DNA of 64,000 bases, taken from Mesopusillimonas faecipullorum. Lineage in GTDB: Bacteria > Pseudomonadota > Gammaproteobacteria > Burkholderiales > Burkholderiaceae_B. The notes under the pieces are model-generated. The model saw only the letters and a program-made list of their open reading frames with translations. It made no database searches and was not told the DNA's origin. The stretch covers positions 248,001 through 312,000 of the forward strand of contig NZ_JACDXW010000002.1 of NCBI RefSeq assembly GCF_020539505.1. The letters run 5' to 3'. The position numbers were made by a program, and so were the translations under genes. The stretch's first letter is position 1, and each line of letters begins with the position of its first letter. Of this stretch, positions 7,383-16,727 are shown in pieces.

Positions 7383-10300
7383 ATGAGAATAACAGAGATA
7401 GTAAGGGTTTTTTTCCGTCCCAATAAAGAGGACTTGGTTAAGTATCCTTTTTTTAGAAAGCATTTCTCTTGGCGTGTTTTTGCTGATCGAATATATTCGA
7501 AACCGCAATATGCAAATGAAAGAACGGACGAGGATCTCCCGGAGCGCTTGCAGTGGATAAGGCGTAGGCATTTTATTCTGCTAGGCGATAATTGGTTGGA
7601 TCATGACAGTAAAAAACCTATTGCCATTCTGTGGAGTTTTTCTGCTTGGAAACGGGAAATAATTTCGAATTTTTTGCCTGAGTACCGAGTGGCAATACCG
7701 CGTCAGAAATACCCCTTTTTTCTTAACCTCTATTCTTGTTGGAAAGTTAGAGGTGAAGGTGTTGTTTTTGTGGTGTGGTCTTATAATGAACCACTGAAGG
7801 CTAAAATTATTGCTCGGCTAATGGGCTTGAAATTTCTTCGGATGGAGGATGGTTTTATTCGCTCAGGTGACCTGGGCGTTGAGCATGCCTTACCAGAGTC
7901 ATTGGTGCTGGAAAAGAAAGGTATGTATTTTGATGCGCATCATGTCTCAGACATCGAACAGATAATTAACGACTTTGATTTTGATGCTGAAGATGGAAGG
8001 AAGCTATTAGATAAGGCGCAAGGGCTCATAAAAATTGTAAAAGATTTGGGGGTTACTAAATATAATCTCCGAACTTATGAGGCTGCGACACGTTTATTGG
8101 GGCCGCCGCTGAAAAAGCGCATATTAGTTCTGGGGCAAGTGGAAGTTGATGCTTCGATAGGTTACGGGAAAGCTGAGGGCTGGACTAACGCCCTACTTTT
8201 GAAACTGGCTATCGCGGAGAACCCAGGGGCTGAAATAATCTACCGTCCCCATCCGGACGTTGCTAAAGGGTTAGCGCGATTCATTAGACGTATACGTCCG
8301 AACACTCTTCCTTCAAATGTTTATATTCTAGATAAGGCAGAAGTGTCTTTAAGAGAAATATTTGACTTAGTGGATCATGTATACACCATAACCTCCTTAA
8401 GCGGTTTTGAAGCACTTTTACATGGCGTCAAAGTGACAGTGGTAGGAGCGCCGTTTTATGCGGGCTGGGGTCTCACAGATGATCGTCAGCAACATCCCAG
8501 GCGGCAAAAAAAATTAACTTTAGAAGAGCTTTTTTGCTGCGTCTATTTGCTGTACCCTCGTTATAGAGGTAATTCGACAACACCAGATAAATTAGTTGGT
8601 CTTCTAAGTGCCATTTTTTCCGTAACAGGTGCTTCGGAAGCATCGCTCGCGAAACGAATGAACAATGACTTAGAAGACTCTGAGGTTGCTAAATTGTTCG
8701 GGTCGCGAAATTGGCCTGTTCTCTTAAGTGAACGTCATCGCACGAAAATTAATGAACCAAGTTTCCGGAAAATCATACAGTCTGTAGGAGGGTACCATTT
8801 GGTGCTTGGTGCGGGAAGAGCAGCCCGGACAATGATGGCGTATATTTTTGCAGGTCTAATTAAAGAGGATGCAACACTAGATGTTTTCCTGAAGAACATA
8901 AGACCTTTGATGCATTCCGATGACTTTGGTGCCCTTATCGCTGATTTATGGAAAATCAGGCCACATCCTTTACTCATGGAGCAATGGACTTGGTACGTCA
9001 ATAATGTAGATGATAAAGATCATTTACACGAACTGCTTGAAGAGGTTTCTTTTAAGAAAATACCTGAGAGAAGCCACTCTGAAGTGGAAGAACCCGAGGT
9101 TTATTTCTCGCTTGCTGTTCAATACATAGAAGATAGAAAAATCACAGAGGCTGAGAGAATACTCAAAGATTGTGCTTTAATGGGAATCTTTACGAAAGAG
9201 ATATTATGGCATTACGCTGAGGTTATGCGTCTGAGGTTTGACTTCCTTTCAGCAGCATATCTTTTGAAGTTGCTCACTCGTTCGGACTTCGAATGGAGGA
9301 AAGGGACCGCATTTGCTCAGCTTGCAATAGCGAGTAATTTAGCAGGCAATAGAGTGGATACTTTACACGCTATTGCTGTATTATCTCGGATTAATAGCGA
9401 GAGGCTAGGAGCCGCTATGGCTGTGGAAGGTGATCTTTACGAAGATTACGGGCCTCTACCTTTGTCAGGCGCTTTTATAGCGGCTGAAGATACAACAGCA
9501 AGCAGAGGAGCTCAAAGTCTAAGACGGGCCCGAGGCCTTATTTTGAGTGAGCAACATGTAGAAGCAGAAAAACTGCTACGTAAATCCTATGATAGAAATG
9601 TAGATCAAAGAAGGTTTACGTTTTTACTGTCACAGTCTTTGAGCTTTCAAGGTAAGCTGGAAGAGGCTAAAAAGTTACTTTCTCGTCATCTGGATGAGTC
9701 ACCTTCCCCTCAGCTTTTCTCTGAGGCACTACGTGTTTCAATTATGAAAGGTGATTATATCTGGGCTTCAGACTTGCTTCAGCGTGCGGAGTCTATGGAC
9801 TTGGAAGTTGCTGAGGTCAACCAACGTAAAATTTTATTGGGCTTAGGACAAATTGGCGAGTCTTATAGGAGTTTTCGACGTGGTAAGGCCAGCATAAGGC
9901 TTCGAAAATACTTGCCAAGTAGCTATCTTCAGTGCGCCACAGCAATTAATGAAAGCGGGGCTGATAATGTGATAGTTATATCATCTTCTGGTCCTGGTGA
10001 CGAGATACGTTTTGCTAGTATGTATAGGTCAATAGTCAGTCTATTGGAGAACCGGAGTGTATGTTTCACTTGTGATCCCAGGTTGTTAACGCTATTGAAG
10101 CGTGCCTTACCTGAACTGAATTTTTTACCGACTGCACGAACTCGCTCTCTCTCTAGAAAAACCCCATTATCAAATTATACGGATTTACCTGGGTCGGATT
10201 TGCATGTATTTACTGATAATGTTGGTTGGCATGCAATAAAGGATGCCGCTGCTGTGGCTCTTGATACCGATCTTCTAGGTGACGTCATTTCTGATTACTC

Positions 10301-10862
10301 ATCGTTTAATGGTAAGGCTTACTTATTAGCCGATCCTGATAAGGTAAATTACTATCGGCCACGTTTTAGTAAAATTAGCAAGCCTATCGTCGGCATTAGT
10401 TGGCGGAGCAGTTTGACTACACATAGTCGAAACGAGCATTATTTAGAAATTGAGCAGCTCATGCCTATTTTTGAATTGGAAGGCATACAGTTTGTTAATT
10501 TACAATATGATAACTGTCAAGAAGAGTTGGCTAAGATAGAAGCACGCTTTCCAGGCCGTCTTATTGATCTGACAGGGGTTGATCAATACAATGATTTCGA
10601 ATCGGTTGCCGCATGTATGTGCAGCATGGATTTAATAATTTCTCCTGTGACTACGGTAACAGAGCTCGCCGGAAGTTTGGGTAAACCAACGTGGTTATTA
10701 TCCAACTCGTCTGAGTTGCATTGGAGGAAGAGACCAATTGATGGTTTAGATGTGTGGCACAGTTCCATACGCCATATTGAAGGAGAAGTGCTAGGTAACA
10801 AAGACTCTCTTGTAAAACAACTGAAGATCGCCCTAATGGAGTGGCGTAATAATTTTAACTAG
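7383..10862 (+). CDS. KpsC-C-like Kdo-transferase domain fused to TPR region and GT9-like domain
   Basis: A large cytoplasmic 1159-residue fusion. Residues about 78-400 carry the motif set of KpsC: MEDGFIRS (154-161), GQVEVDASI (251-259), RPHPDV (288-293), TSLSGFEALLHG (337-348) and PFYAGWGLT (357-365). These match the second half of the KpsC at 16724-18799 more closely than its first half. Residues about 560-840 are helical and TPR-like. From about 865 on there is a GT-B/GT9-like domain (GPGDEIRFAS at about 870, GISWRSS near 1003, a late SPVTTVTELAGSLG). A separate complete KpsC and KpsS are present, so this copy is not the primer enzyme; I infer a capsule polymerase adding a beta-linked ulosonic acid. 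It lies between kpsT and the sugar genes, with 9 bp to pseB. Confidence 0.8.
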   Translation: MRITEIVRVFFRPNKEDLVKYPFFRKHFSWRVFADRIYSKPQYANERTDEDLPERLQWIRRRHFILLGDNWLDHDSKKPIAILWSFSAWKREIISNFLPEYRVAIPRQKYPFFLNLYSCWKVRGEGVVFVVWSYNEPLKAKIIARLMGLKFLRMEDGFIRSGDLGVEHALPESLVLEKKGMYFDAHHVSDIEQIINDFDFDAEDGRKLLDKAQGLIKIVKDLGVTKYNLRTYEAATRLLGPPLKKRILVLGQVEVDASIGYGKAEGWTNALLLKLAIAENPGAEIIYRPHPDVAKGLARFIRRIRPNTLPSNVYILDKAEVSLREIFDLVDHVYTITSLSGFEALLHGVKVTVVGAPFYAGWGLTDDRQQHPRRQKKLTLEELFCCVYLLYPRYRGNSTTPDKLVGLLSAIFSVTGASEASLAKRMNNDLEDSEVAKLFGSRNWPVLLSERHRTKINEPSFRKIIQSVGGYHLVLGAGRAARTMMAYIFAGLIKEDATLDVFLKNIRPLMHSDDFGALIADLWKIRPHPLLMEQWTWYVNNVDDKDHLHELLEEVSFKKIPERSHSEVEEPEVYFSLAVQYIEDRKITEAERILKDCALMGIFTKEILWHYAEVMRLRFDFLSAAYLLKLLTRSDFEWRKGTAFAQLAIASNLAGNRVDTLHAIAVLSRINSERLGAAMAVEGDLYEDYGPLPLSGAFIAAEDTTASRGAQSLRRARGLILSEQHVEAEKLLRKSYDRNVDQRRFTFLLSQSLSFQGKLEEAKKLLSRHLDESPSPQLFSEALRVSIMKGDYIWASDLLQRAESMDLEVAEVNQRKILLGLGQIGESYRSFRRGKASIRLRKYLPSSYLQCATAINESGADNVIVISSSGPGDEIRFASMYRSIVSLLENRSVCFTCDPRLLTLLKRALPELNFLPTARTRSLSRKTPLSNYTDLPGSDLHVFTDNVGWHAIKDAAAVALDTDLLGDVISDYSSFNGKAYLLADPDKVNYYRPRFSKISKPIVGISWRSSLTTHSRNEHYLEIEQLMPIFELEGIQFVNLQYDNCQEELAKIEARFPGRLIDLTGVDQYNDFESVAACMCSMDLIISPVTTVTELAGSLGKPTWLLSNSSELHWRKRPIDGLDVWHSSIRHIEGEVLGNKDSLVKQLKIALMEWRNNFN

Positions 10863-11881
<1,019 letters not shown>

Positions 11882-11882
<1 letters not shown>

Positions 11883-12757
11883 TGGAAAAAGGTGCGGTGG
11901 TTTTGATACTGGGAAATACCGGCTTACTTGGTCAGGCGGTGGAACAATATTTTGCTTCGTGTGGCTACCATGTGGTCGGGGCCTCCAGAAACAGTCCTAC
12001 CGTACCTGTAGATATTTCCAATCGAGCAGCTCTAGCGAACTTGCTTAATGATCTGGGTCCTGATCTTGTATTTAATTGTGCAGCGCTAATTGATATTGAG
12101 CAATGTGAAAAAAATTTTGAACAAGCTTGGGCCATAAATGTATCTCCTGTATTGGAGCTGTCACGTTGGGCTCAGTCTACCAAACGCCGTTTTGTACACA
12201 TATCTACCGATCAGTTTTTCACGGGAGAGGGGCGGTTGGCCCACTCTGAAGAGTGTCCAGTTACTTTGCTTAATAATTATGCAAAATCGAAGTATGTGAG
12301 CGAACAAATAGCTTTATCAAGTGGTAATGCCCTAGTTCTTCGTACTGCTATTATTGGTATACGTGGATGGGAGAAACTGACGTTCGCTGAATGGGCTCTG
12401 GATGCTGTTTTGAACGATAGAGCTGTTAGGCTATTTGAGGACGCATTCACTTCTGCAATTGACGTTAATTCCTTCGTAAAGTTTGTTCATGTGCTATTGT
12501 GTAAAGATGAAGTAGGATTGTTTAATGTGGCGTCTTCACAAGTTTACTCAAAGGCCGAGTTTGTTTTTGAGTTGGCTAAACAGTTAGGTAGGCATCTTAG
12601 CCAGGCTCAAGTTGGGAGTGTTAGAGAGATGAGTTCTCGGCGAGCAGATTCCTTAGGGCTGGATGCAAGTAAAGTAATGTTGTCTACTGGAAAGACACCC
12701 CCCTCCCTTGAGGAAGTGGTGGCTAATGTTTTAAAGCAATATTCAGGGAGAATTTAA
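11882..12757 (+). CDS. RmlD-like NAD(P)-dependent sugar-nucleotide reductase/epimerase
   Basis: A 291-residue extended SDR of the RmlD substrate-binding family. It has an N-terminal GNTGLLGQAV nucleotide motif, FNCAALIDIEQCE, the conserved HISTDQFFTG, and a Tyr-Lys pair in NNYAKSKYVSE. In RmlD proteins this set reduces a 4-keto sugar nucleotide. Here it follows the PseB-like dehydratase directly, so a 4-keto-6-deoxy intermediate is the likely substrate. It has no C-terminal cupin domain, which separates it from CapF/WbjC of the FucNAc pathway. True substrate unknown. Confidence 0.78.
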
Positions 12758-12758
12758 T

Positions 12759-13835
12759 ATGAATTATAATTCGGTTTTTTTTATAAATGGTCGTAAAATT
12801 TCATTTTCTGATCCAACTTATTTTATTGCGGATATTGCTGCAAACCATGATGGTGATTTAGAAAGAGCCAAAATGCTGATTCATTTGGCTAAAGAGGCGG
12901 GGGCCGATTGCGCAAAATTTCAGCATTTTAAGGCATCTGGTATTGTGAGCGCAGAGGGGTTTGAGGCGATGGGAAACCAACTCTCTCATCAAGCGAAATG
13001 GAAGAAATCCGTCACGGAAGTATATGATCAATATCATACCCGCAGAGAGTGGACTTCTGTGTTAGTGGAGACAGCACGTGAAGTTGGCATTGATTTTATG
13101 ACAACTCCCTACGATATTGAAGCTATAGATATGTTCTCTACTATCGTTCCTGCATTTAAAGTTGGATCAGGAGACATAACCTTTCGTGAAGCTGTTGTTC
13201 GCATGGCCGAGACCGGAAAACCAGTTTTGCTTGCTACTGGTGCTTCTGATATGGAAGATGTAATAGCTGCCGTGGAGATGATAGTTAATGCTAATCCAAA
13301 TATATGCTTGATGCAATGCAATACAAATTATACTGGCAGCGTAGAGAACTTTAAATATGTGAATTTGCAAGTTTTACCAACTTTTGCTGAGCGCTGGCCA
13401 GGGATGATACTGGGATTTTCTGATCACACACCGGGACATTCTGCGGTTTTAGGAGCAGTAACATTGGGAGCTAGGGTTGTTGAGAAGCATTTCACAGATG
13501 ACAATGATCGTGAAGGACCGGATCATAGCTTCGCCCTTAATCCTAAGACTTGGCGAGATATGGTTGACTCCGTCCGCGAGTTAGAAGCTGCACTTGGTGA
13601 TGGTATCAAACGCATTGAATCGAATGAGCTCGAGACAGTGGTAATTCAAAGAAGGGCTTTGAGGCTTACAAGAGATATTCAAGCTGGTGAAGTACTTTGC
13701 TCTAATGACCTTGAAGCATTGCGTCCCTGCCCAGAAGGGGCGATAACACCTATGGATGATTTAAAGGTGATTGGCCGTAAAATTCTGCAAGATAAAAAGA
13801 AAGGAATGGTGTTGGCGTGGACCGATCTAGGCTAA
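12759..13835 (+). CDS. N-acetylneuraminate/pseudaminate synthase-family protein (NeuB-like)
   Basis: Members condense phosphoenolpyruvate with a six-carbon sugar to give a nine-carbon ulosonic acid. The 358 residues hold a TIM barrel followed by a C-terminal SAF (antifreeze-like) domain from about residue 295. Family motifs seen are IADIAANHDGDLERA, AKFQHFKAS, TPYDIEAI, KVGSGDI, MQCNTNYTG, GFSDHTPGH and VVEKHFT. A good Shine-Dalgarno (GGGAG) precedes ATG 12759. Its end overlaps the GT2 gene by 19 bp. Whether the product is neuraminate, pseudaminate, legionaminate or something rarer cannot be read from the sequence. Confidence 0.87.
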   Translation: MNYNSVFFINGRKISFSDPTYFIADIAANHDGDLERAKMLIHLAKEAGADCAKFQHFKASGIVSAEGFEAMGNQLSHQAKWKKSVTEVYDQYHTRREWTSVLVETAREVGIDFMTTPYDIEAIDMFSTIVPAFKVGSGDITFREAVVRMAETGKPVLLATGASDMEDVIAAVEMIVNANPNICLMQCNTNYTGSVENFKYVNLQVLPTFAERWPGMILGFSDHTPGHSAVLGAVTLGARVVEKHFTDDNDREGPDHSFALNPKTWRDMVDSVRELEAALGDGIKRIESNELETVVIQRRALRLTRDIQAGEVLCSNDLEALRPCPEGAITPMDDLKVIGRKILQDKKKGMVLAWTDLG

Positions 13836-14473
13836 TTATTATTCCTGCTTACAATGAAGAGAAAACTATTGGCGAGATAGTTTGTAAGGCTAAGGTTTAT
13901 GGAACTGTACTTGTAGTTGATGATTTTTCTTCAGATAAAACTGTAGAGATTGCTCGTGCTTCTGGAGCTGAAGTTCTCGTGCCTTCTAGTAATGGAGGGT
14001 ACGAGAATACGTTAAATAGAGGTTTCACCTACGCACTAGAAAAAGGCTATCAAAATGTTGTAACTATAGATGCGGATGGAGAACATGAGCCATCTTTGCT
14101 TAATGACTTTTTTCATGTGTTAGAAACAACTCACTGTCATTTGGTTTTAGGTATACGTCCTCGAAAGCAAAGACTTGCTGAGGTAGTGATGGGTTATTAT
14201 TTTAATTTTATTTTTGGTGCTAAAGATATACTTTGCGGTATGAAAGGATACAGTATAGTCGCACTAAGAAACTCTGAATTGCCTGGCGGTGCGGGCATAG
14301 GCACTGCAGCCGCCGTTCATGCATTACGTAAGGGAGAGGCATTTCAGCAGATTGACGTTTGGGGGAAACCTAGAGTTGACTCACCTCGATTCGGCAATAG
14401 GATAAGAGGGAATATAAAGATATTCAAGGTTTTTTTTAATATTATTTTTAACACTACTAGTGCTGGTAAATAA
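13817..14473 (+). CDS. Family 2 glycosyltransferase
   Basis: A short (218 residues) GT-A glycosyltransferase. It opens with IIIPAYNEEKTIGEIV, has a VVDDFSSDKT segment and the metal-binding DADGEHEP, which plays the DxD role. Only weakly hydrophobic C-terminal helices follow, so it is closer to the DPM1-like soluble type than to membrane processive synthases. The start is GTG 13817, inside the synthase gene; the stop overlaps the next ATG (TAATG). This tight packing places it in the same operon as the ulosonate-type genes. It probably adds one sugar during capsule assembly; donor and acceptor unknown. Confidence 0.82.
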   Translation: MDRSRLIIIPAYNEEKTIGEIVCKAKVYGTVLVVDDFSSDKTVEIARASGAEVLVPSSNGGYENTLNRGFTYALEKGYQNVVTIDADGEHEPSLLNDFFHVLETTHCHLVLGIRPRKQRLAEVVMGYYFNFIFGAKDILCGMKGYSIVALRNSELPGGAGIGTAAAVHALRKGEAFQQIDVWGKPRVDSPRFGNRIRGNIKIFKVFFNIIFNTTSAGK

Positions 14474-15186
14474 TGAAAACCGTCGTTATTCTTCAAGCTC
14501 GTTTCTCGTCCACTCGACTGCCAGGTAAAGTGTTGAAAGTGGTTCGTGATCAATCTATTCTTGGTTGGATGATTAGGTTATGTAAGCTGATTGATGGTGT
14601 TGATGAAGTGTGCGTGGCAGTACCTGAAGGTGCTGTTCATGAAGGGGTTGCAGCTGAGGCGAGGCGTTTGGGGGCAAGCGTAGCGTATGGGCCTGAATAT
14701 GATGTTCTGGCGCGCTTTTTAATAGCAGCGAGACAGACCAATGCTGATATCGTCATGCGGATAACTACAGACTGCCCTCTAGCGGACCCTGCCATTGCTT
14801 CAGATTTACTTAGGATTTTCAAAGAAGATCAAGCTGATTACGGTAGCAATAATGACCCATTTTCGTTTCCCCACGGCTTGGACTGTGAAGTTTTCACTCG
14901 TAGTGTTCTAGAGCGTGCGGCGGATGAAGCCAAGGATCCTTACGAGCGTGAGCACGTCACCCCATGGATGAAAAAAAATGTACATTTAAAGAAAGTTCAT
15001 TTGCATGGTCCGGGTGGTGAGATGGTTTCATGGCGGTGGACTGTAGACACTCCAGATGATTTGGAATTTTTTGAGGCTGTAGCTAAGCATTTTGATCATG
15101 CACCCGGCTGGAAAGAAATAGTGGCAGTACTTGAGGCCAATCCAGAACTGCATGACTTAAATAGAAACAGCCGTTCCAGAGGCTAA
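14473..15186 (+). CDS. SpsF-like cytidylyltransferase
   Basis: A nucleotidyltransferase of 237 residues in the SpsF/acylneuraminate cytidylyltransferase-like group. The N-terminus ILQARFSSTRLPGKVL is the typical CTP-binding loop; RITTDCPLADP provides the metal-binding Asp. It is expected to make a CMP-sugar, and its position after a NeuB-like synthase suggests the CMP-activated ulosonic acid. It is shorter than and different in sequence from NeuA/PseF, so the exact sugar is open. It is the last gene of the rightward capsule block; only 6 bp separate its stop from the inverted repeat at 15193. Confidence 0.8.
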   Translation: MKTVVILQARFSSTRLPGKVLKVVRDQSILGWMIRLCKLIDGVDEVCVAVPEGAVHEGVAAEARRLGASVAYGPEYDVLARFLIAARQTNADIVMRITTDCPLADPAIASDLLRIFKEDQADYGSNNDPFSFPHGLDCEVFTRSVLERAADEAKDPYEREHVTPWMKKNVHLKKVHLHGPGGEMVSWRWTVDTPDDLEFFEAVAKHFDHAPGWKEIVAVLEANPELHDLNRNSRSRG

Positions 15187-15192
15187 GCGTAT

Positions 15193-15522
15193 GTAAAAAC
15201 ACCTCTCTGAATGTGACTGACTGGACTTAGATAAAAGCTGAAGGTTTTCTTCGAGAACCAAGTTCGCAATACGCTAAATTTCTTTTGTCGAGAATACGGA
15301 ATTGGTTTGGCTGTAATGCCCCGACGATATTTTGATCCTGTGATGCTCGCATAAATTACATGAGCGAAGTTTCATCGGGGTATTCTGTGAAATTCAAATT
15401 TTTATCAGCCCTACCCATTTGGCTGAGGAGGATTTTCTGGCGATGTATGACAACCTAGAAAGTCTGTAGGCAACATTATGATTAGAAATTTTTAATTGCT
15501 TGCCTAGTACAGGTGTTTTTAC
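15193..15522. repeat. 330-bp segment bounded by perfect 12-bp inverted repeats (MITE-like or IS remnant)
   Basis: GTAAAAACACCT at 15193-15204 is the exact reverse complement of AGGTGTTTTTAC at 15511-15522. The repeats fill almost precisely the gap between the two converging capsule blocks; the right one contains the kpsS stop codon. Inside there is no intact gene. A frame around 15391-15468 reads FISPTHLAEEDFLAMYDNL before a stop, which looks like decayed coding sequence of unknown origin. A weaker inner hairpin pairs 15319-15327 with 15372-15380. No clear target-site duplication flanks the ends. It could be a non-autonomous element or simply a distant stem at the convergent terminus. Confidence 0.4.
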
Positions 15523-16727
15523 TTTTCTAGCAGTTTATCTATCGAATTAATTATTGCATGCTGAATAGCGACATCGGTGTAAAAACCGCCGTTGATCTGT
15601 GTCTGTGATATTACTACGTCGCGAAACTTTCGGAATAGTTTCACATCGGGTTTTGCCTCGGTATGCCAGAATTGCTCAAGCTCCCCTTGGAAGGTTAGGC
15701 CGGGGATAGAGTAAATGGCCTCTCCTAACGTAATAGTAGGGCAATTATGTACCAGGGCTGAGCCGCCGACCGTACTGTTAACAGTGACGACTCCTTTAGT
15801 TACATTTAGCAAGGCCGGAGTATTGCCGCTTTCAAGAAAAAAAACCCTGCCTTCTATGTCTAATTGTCGTGCGGATATCCTCAGTTGGCGGCGATAGTTG
15901 ACCATGCCTGGGTCTAAAGGATGTATCTTAACTACTAAGCGACTGTGTTTAGGAGCTGAGCGTGCAAAAGATTCTAGTACATGCAGCATGGCTGCTAGCA
16001 TGCTGCTAAAAGGAGAGTGGTGCACAATTTGAGCATCGCTAGCTAGCTGCAAAGGCAATAAGTAAAAAGGGTGTTTTCGCGCTTCTTCAATCACTTGTGC
16101 CTGAGTGCGCTGTGACTCGGTGCTGTACCATAAAGTACGAACGCCCCTACCCACGTAGTTTATATACTCTCTAACAGGGTGATAGGGCACATGGCTTTTT
16201 ACCCGGCTATGTAAAAGGGCATTTGCACCGAACCAAAAGTTATAGCCTATGTCGTAAGCAGCCCGTTTCCAGAAGGGGGACTCAAAAGATTGAACGCTGG
16301 CGAAGTGTGTCACCTGTAGCGCTTGCTGCCGATACCAATCTGGGTCTTTGGGGAGGGTGGAGTTGCCGTTAACGCCGTCCCTCTCTAGGGTAATCCAAAA
16401 GGGTCGGAAGTAACCCTCTTCAAACACATGTACGCGTATGCCTAGCTGTTTGGCGAGTTCTATGCCAGGGCTGTGTACCGGCCGGCAGTCGCCAAATAGC
16501 ACAATGTCGCTAATGCCATGTTGTTCATATTGTTTGGCGTAGAACTCCGGCAGGGTGTCCATGGGGCCCCTAAACGTTGCTGCTTGGCCGAGGCGCCAAT
16601 ATACGCTGTCGCCCACGTTAAAGTTAACCTTGCGCACCACTTGGCCCACATTGCGCAGGGCCAAGCCCAACTGCCGAAAGAAGGGTGAGCACACACCCTG
16701 CAGAAAAAGAAAGCGTTGTTGGCTCAT
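15519..16727 (-). CDS. kpsS: Capsule Kdo transferase KpsS
   Basis: Known role: adds the first beta-Kdo to lyso-phosphatidylglycerol, beginning the poly-Kdo linker that anchors group 2 capsules. The 402-residue product shows KpsS-type segments: FLFLQGVCSPFF at the N-terminus, FGDCRPVH, FEEGYFRPFWITLE, a KIHPLDPG motif and VNSTVGGSALVH near the C-terminus. The chosen start (16727) overlaps the kpsC stop as ATGA; an upstream in-frame start at 16775 would lie inside kpsC and is less likely. The stop codon falls inside the right 12-bp repeat. It is the distal gene of the leftward block. Confidence 0.88.
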   Translation of the reverse strand: MSQQRFLFLQGVCSPFFRQLGLALRNVGQVVRKVNFNVGDSVYWRLGQAATFRGPMDTLPEFYAKQYEQHGISDIVLFGDCRPVHSPGIELAKQLGIRVHVFEEGYFRPFWITLERDGVNGNSTLPKDPDWYRQQALQVTHFASVQSFESPFWKRAAYDIGYNFWFGANALLHSRVKSHVPYHPVREYINYVGRGVRTLWYSTESQRTQAQVIEEARKHPFYLLPLQLASDAQIVHHSPFSSMLAAMLHVLESFARSAPKHSRLVVKIHPLDPGMVNYRRQLRISARQLDIEGRVFFLESGNTPALLNVTKGVVTVNSTVGGSALVHNCPTITLGEAIYSIPGLTFQGELEQFWHTEAKPDVKLFRKFRDVVISQTQINGGFYTDVAIQHAIINSIDKLLEK

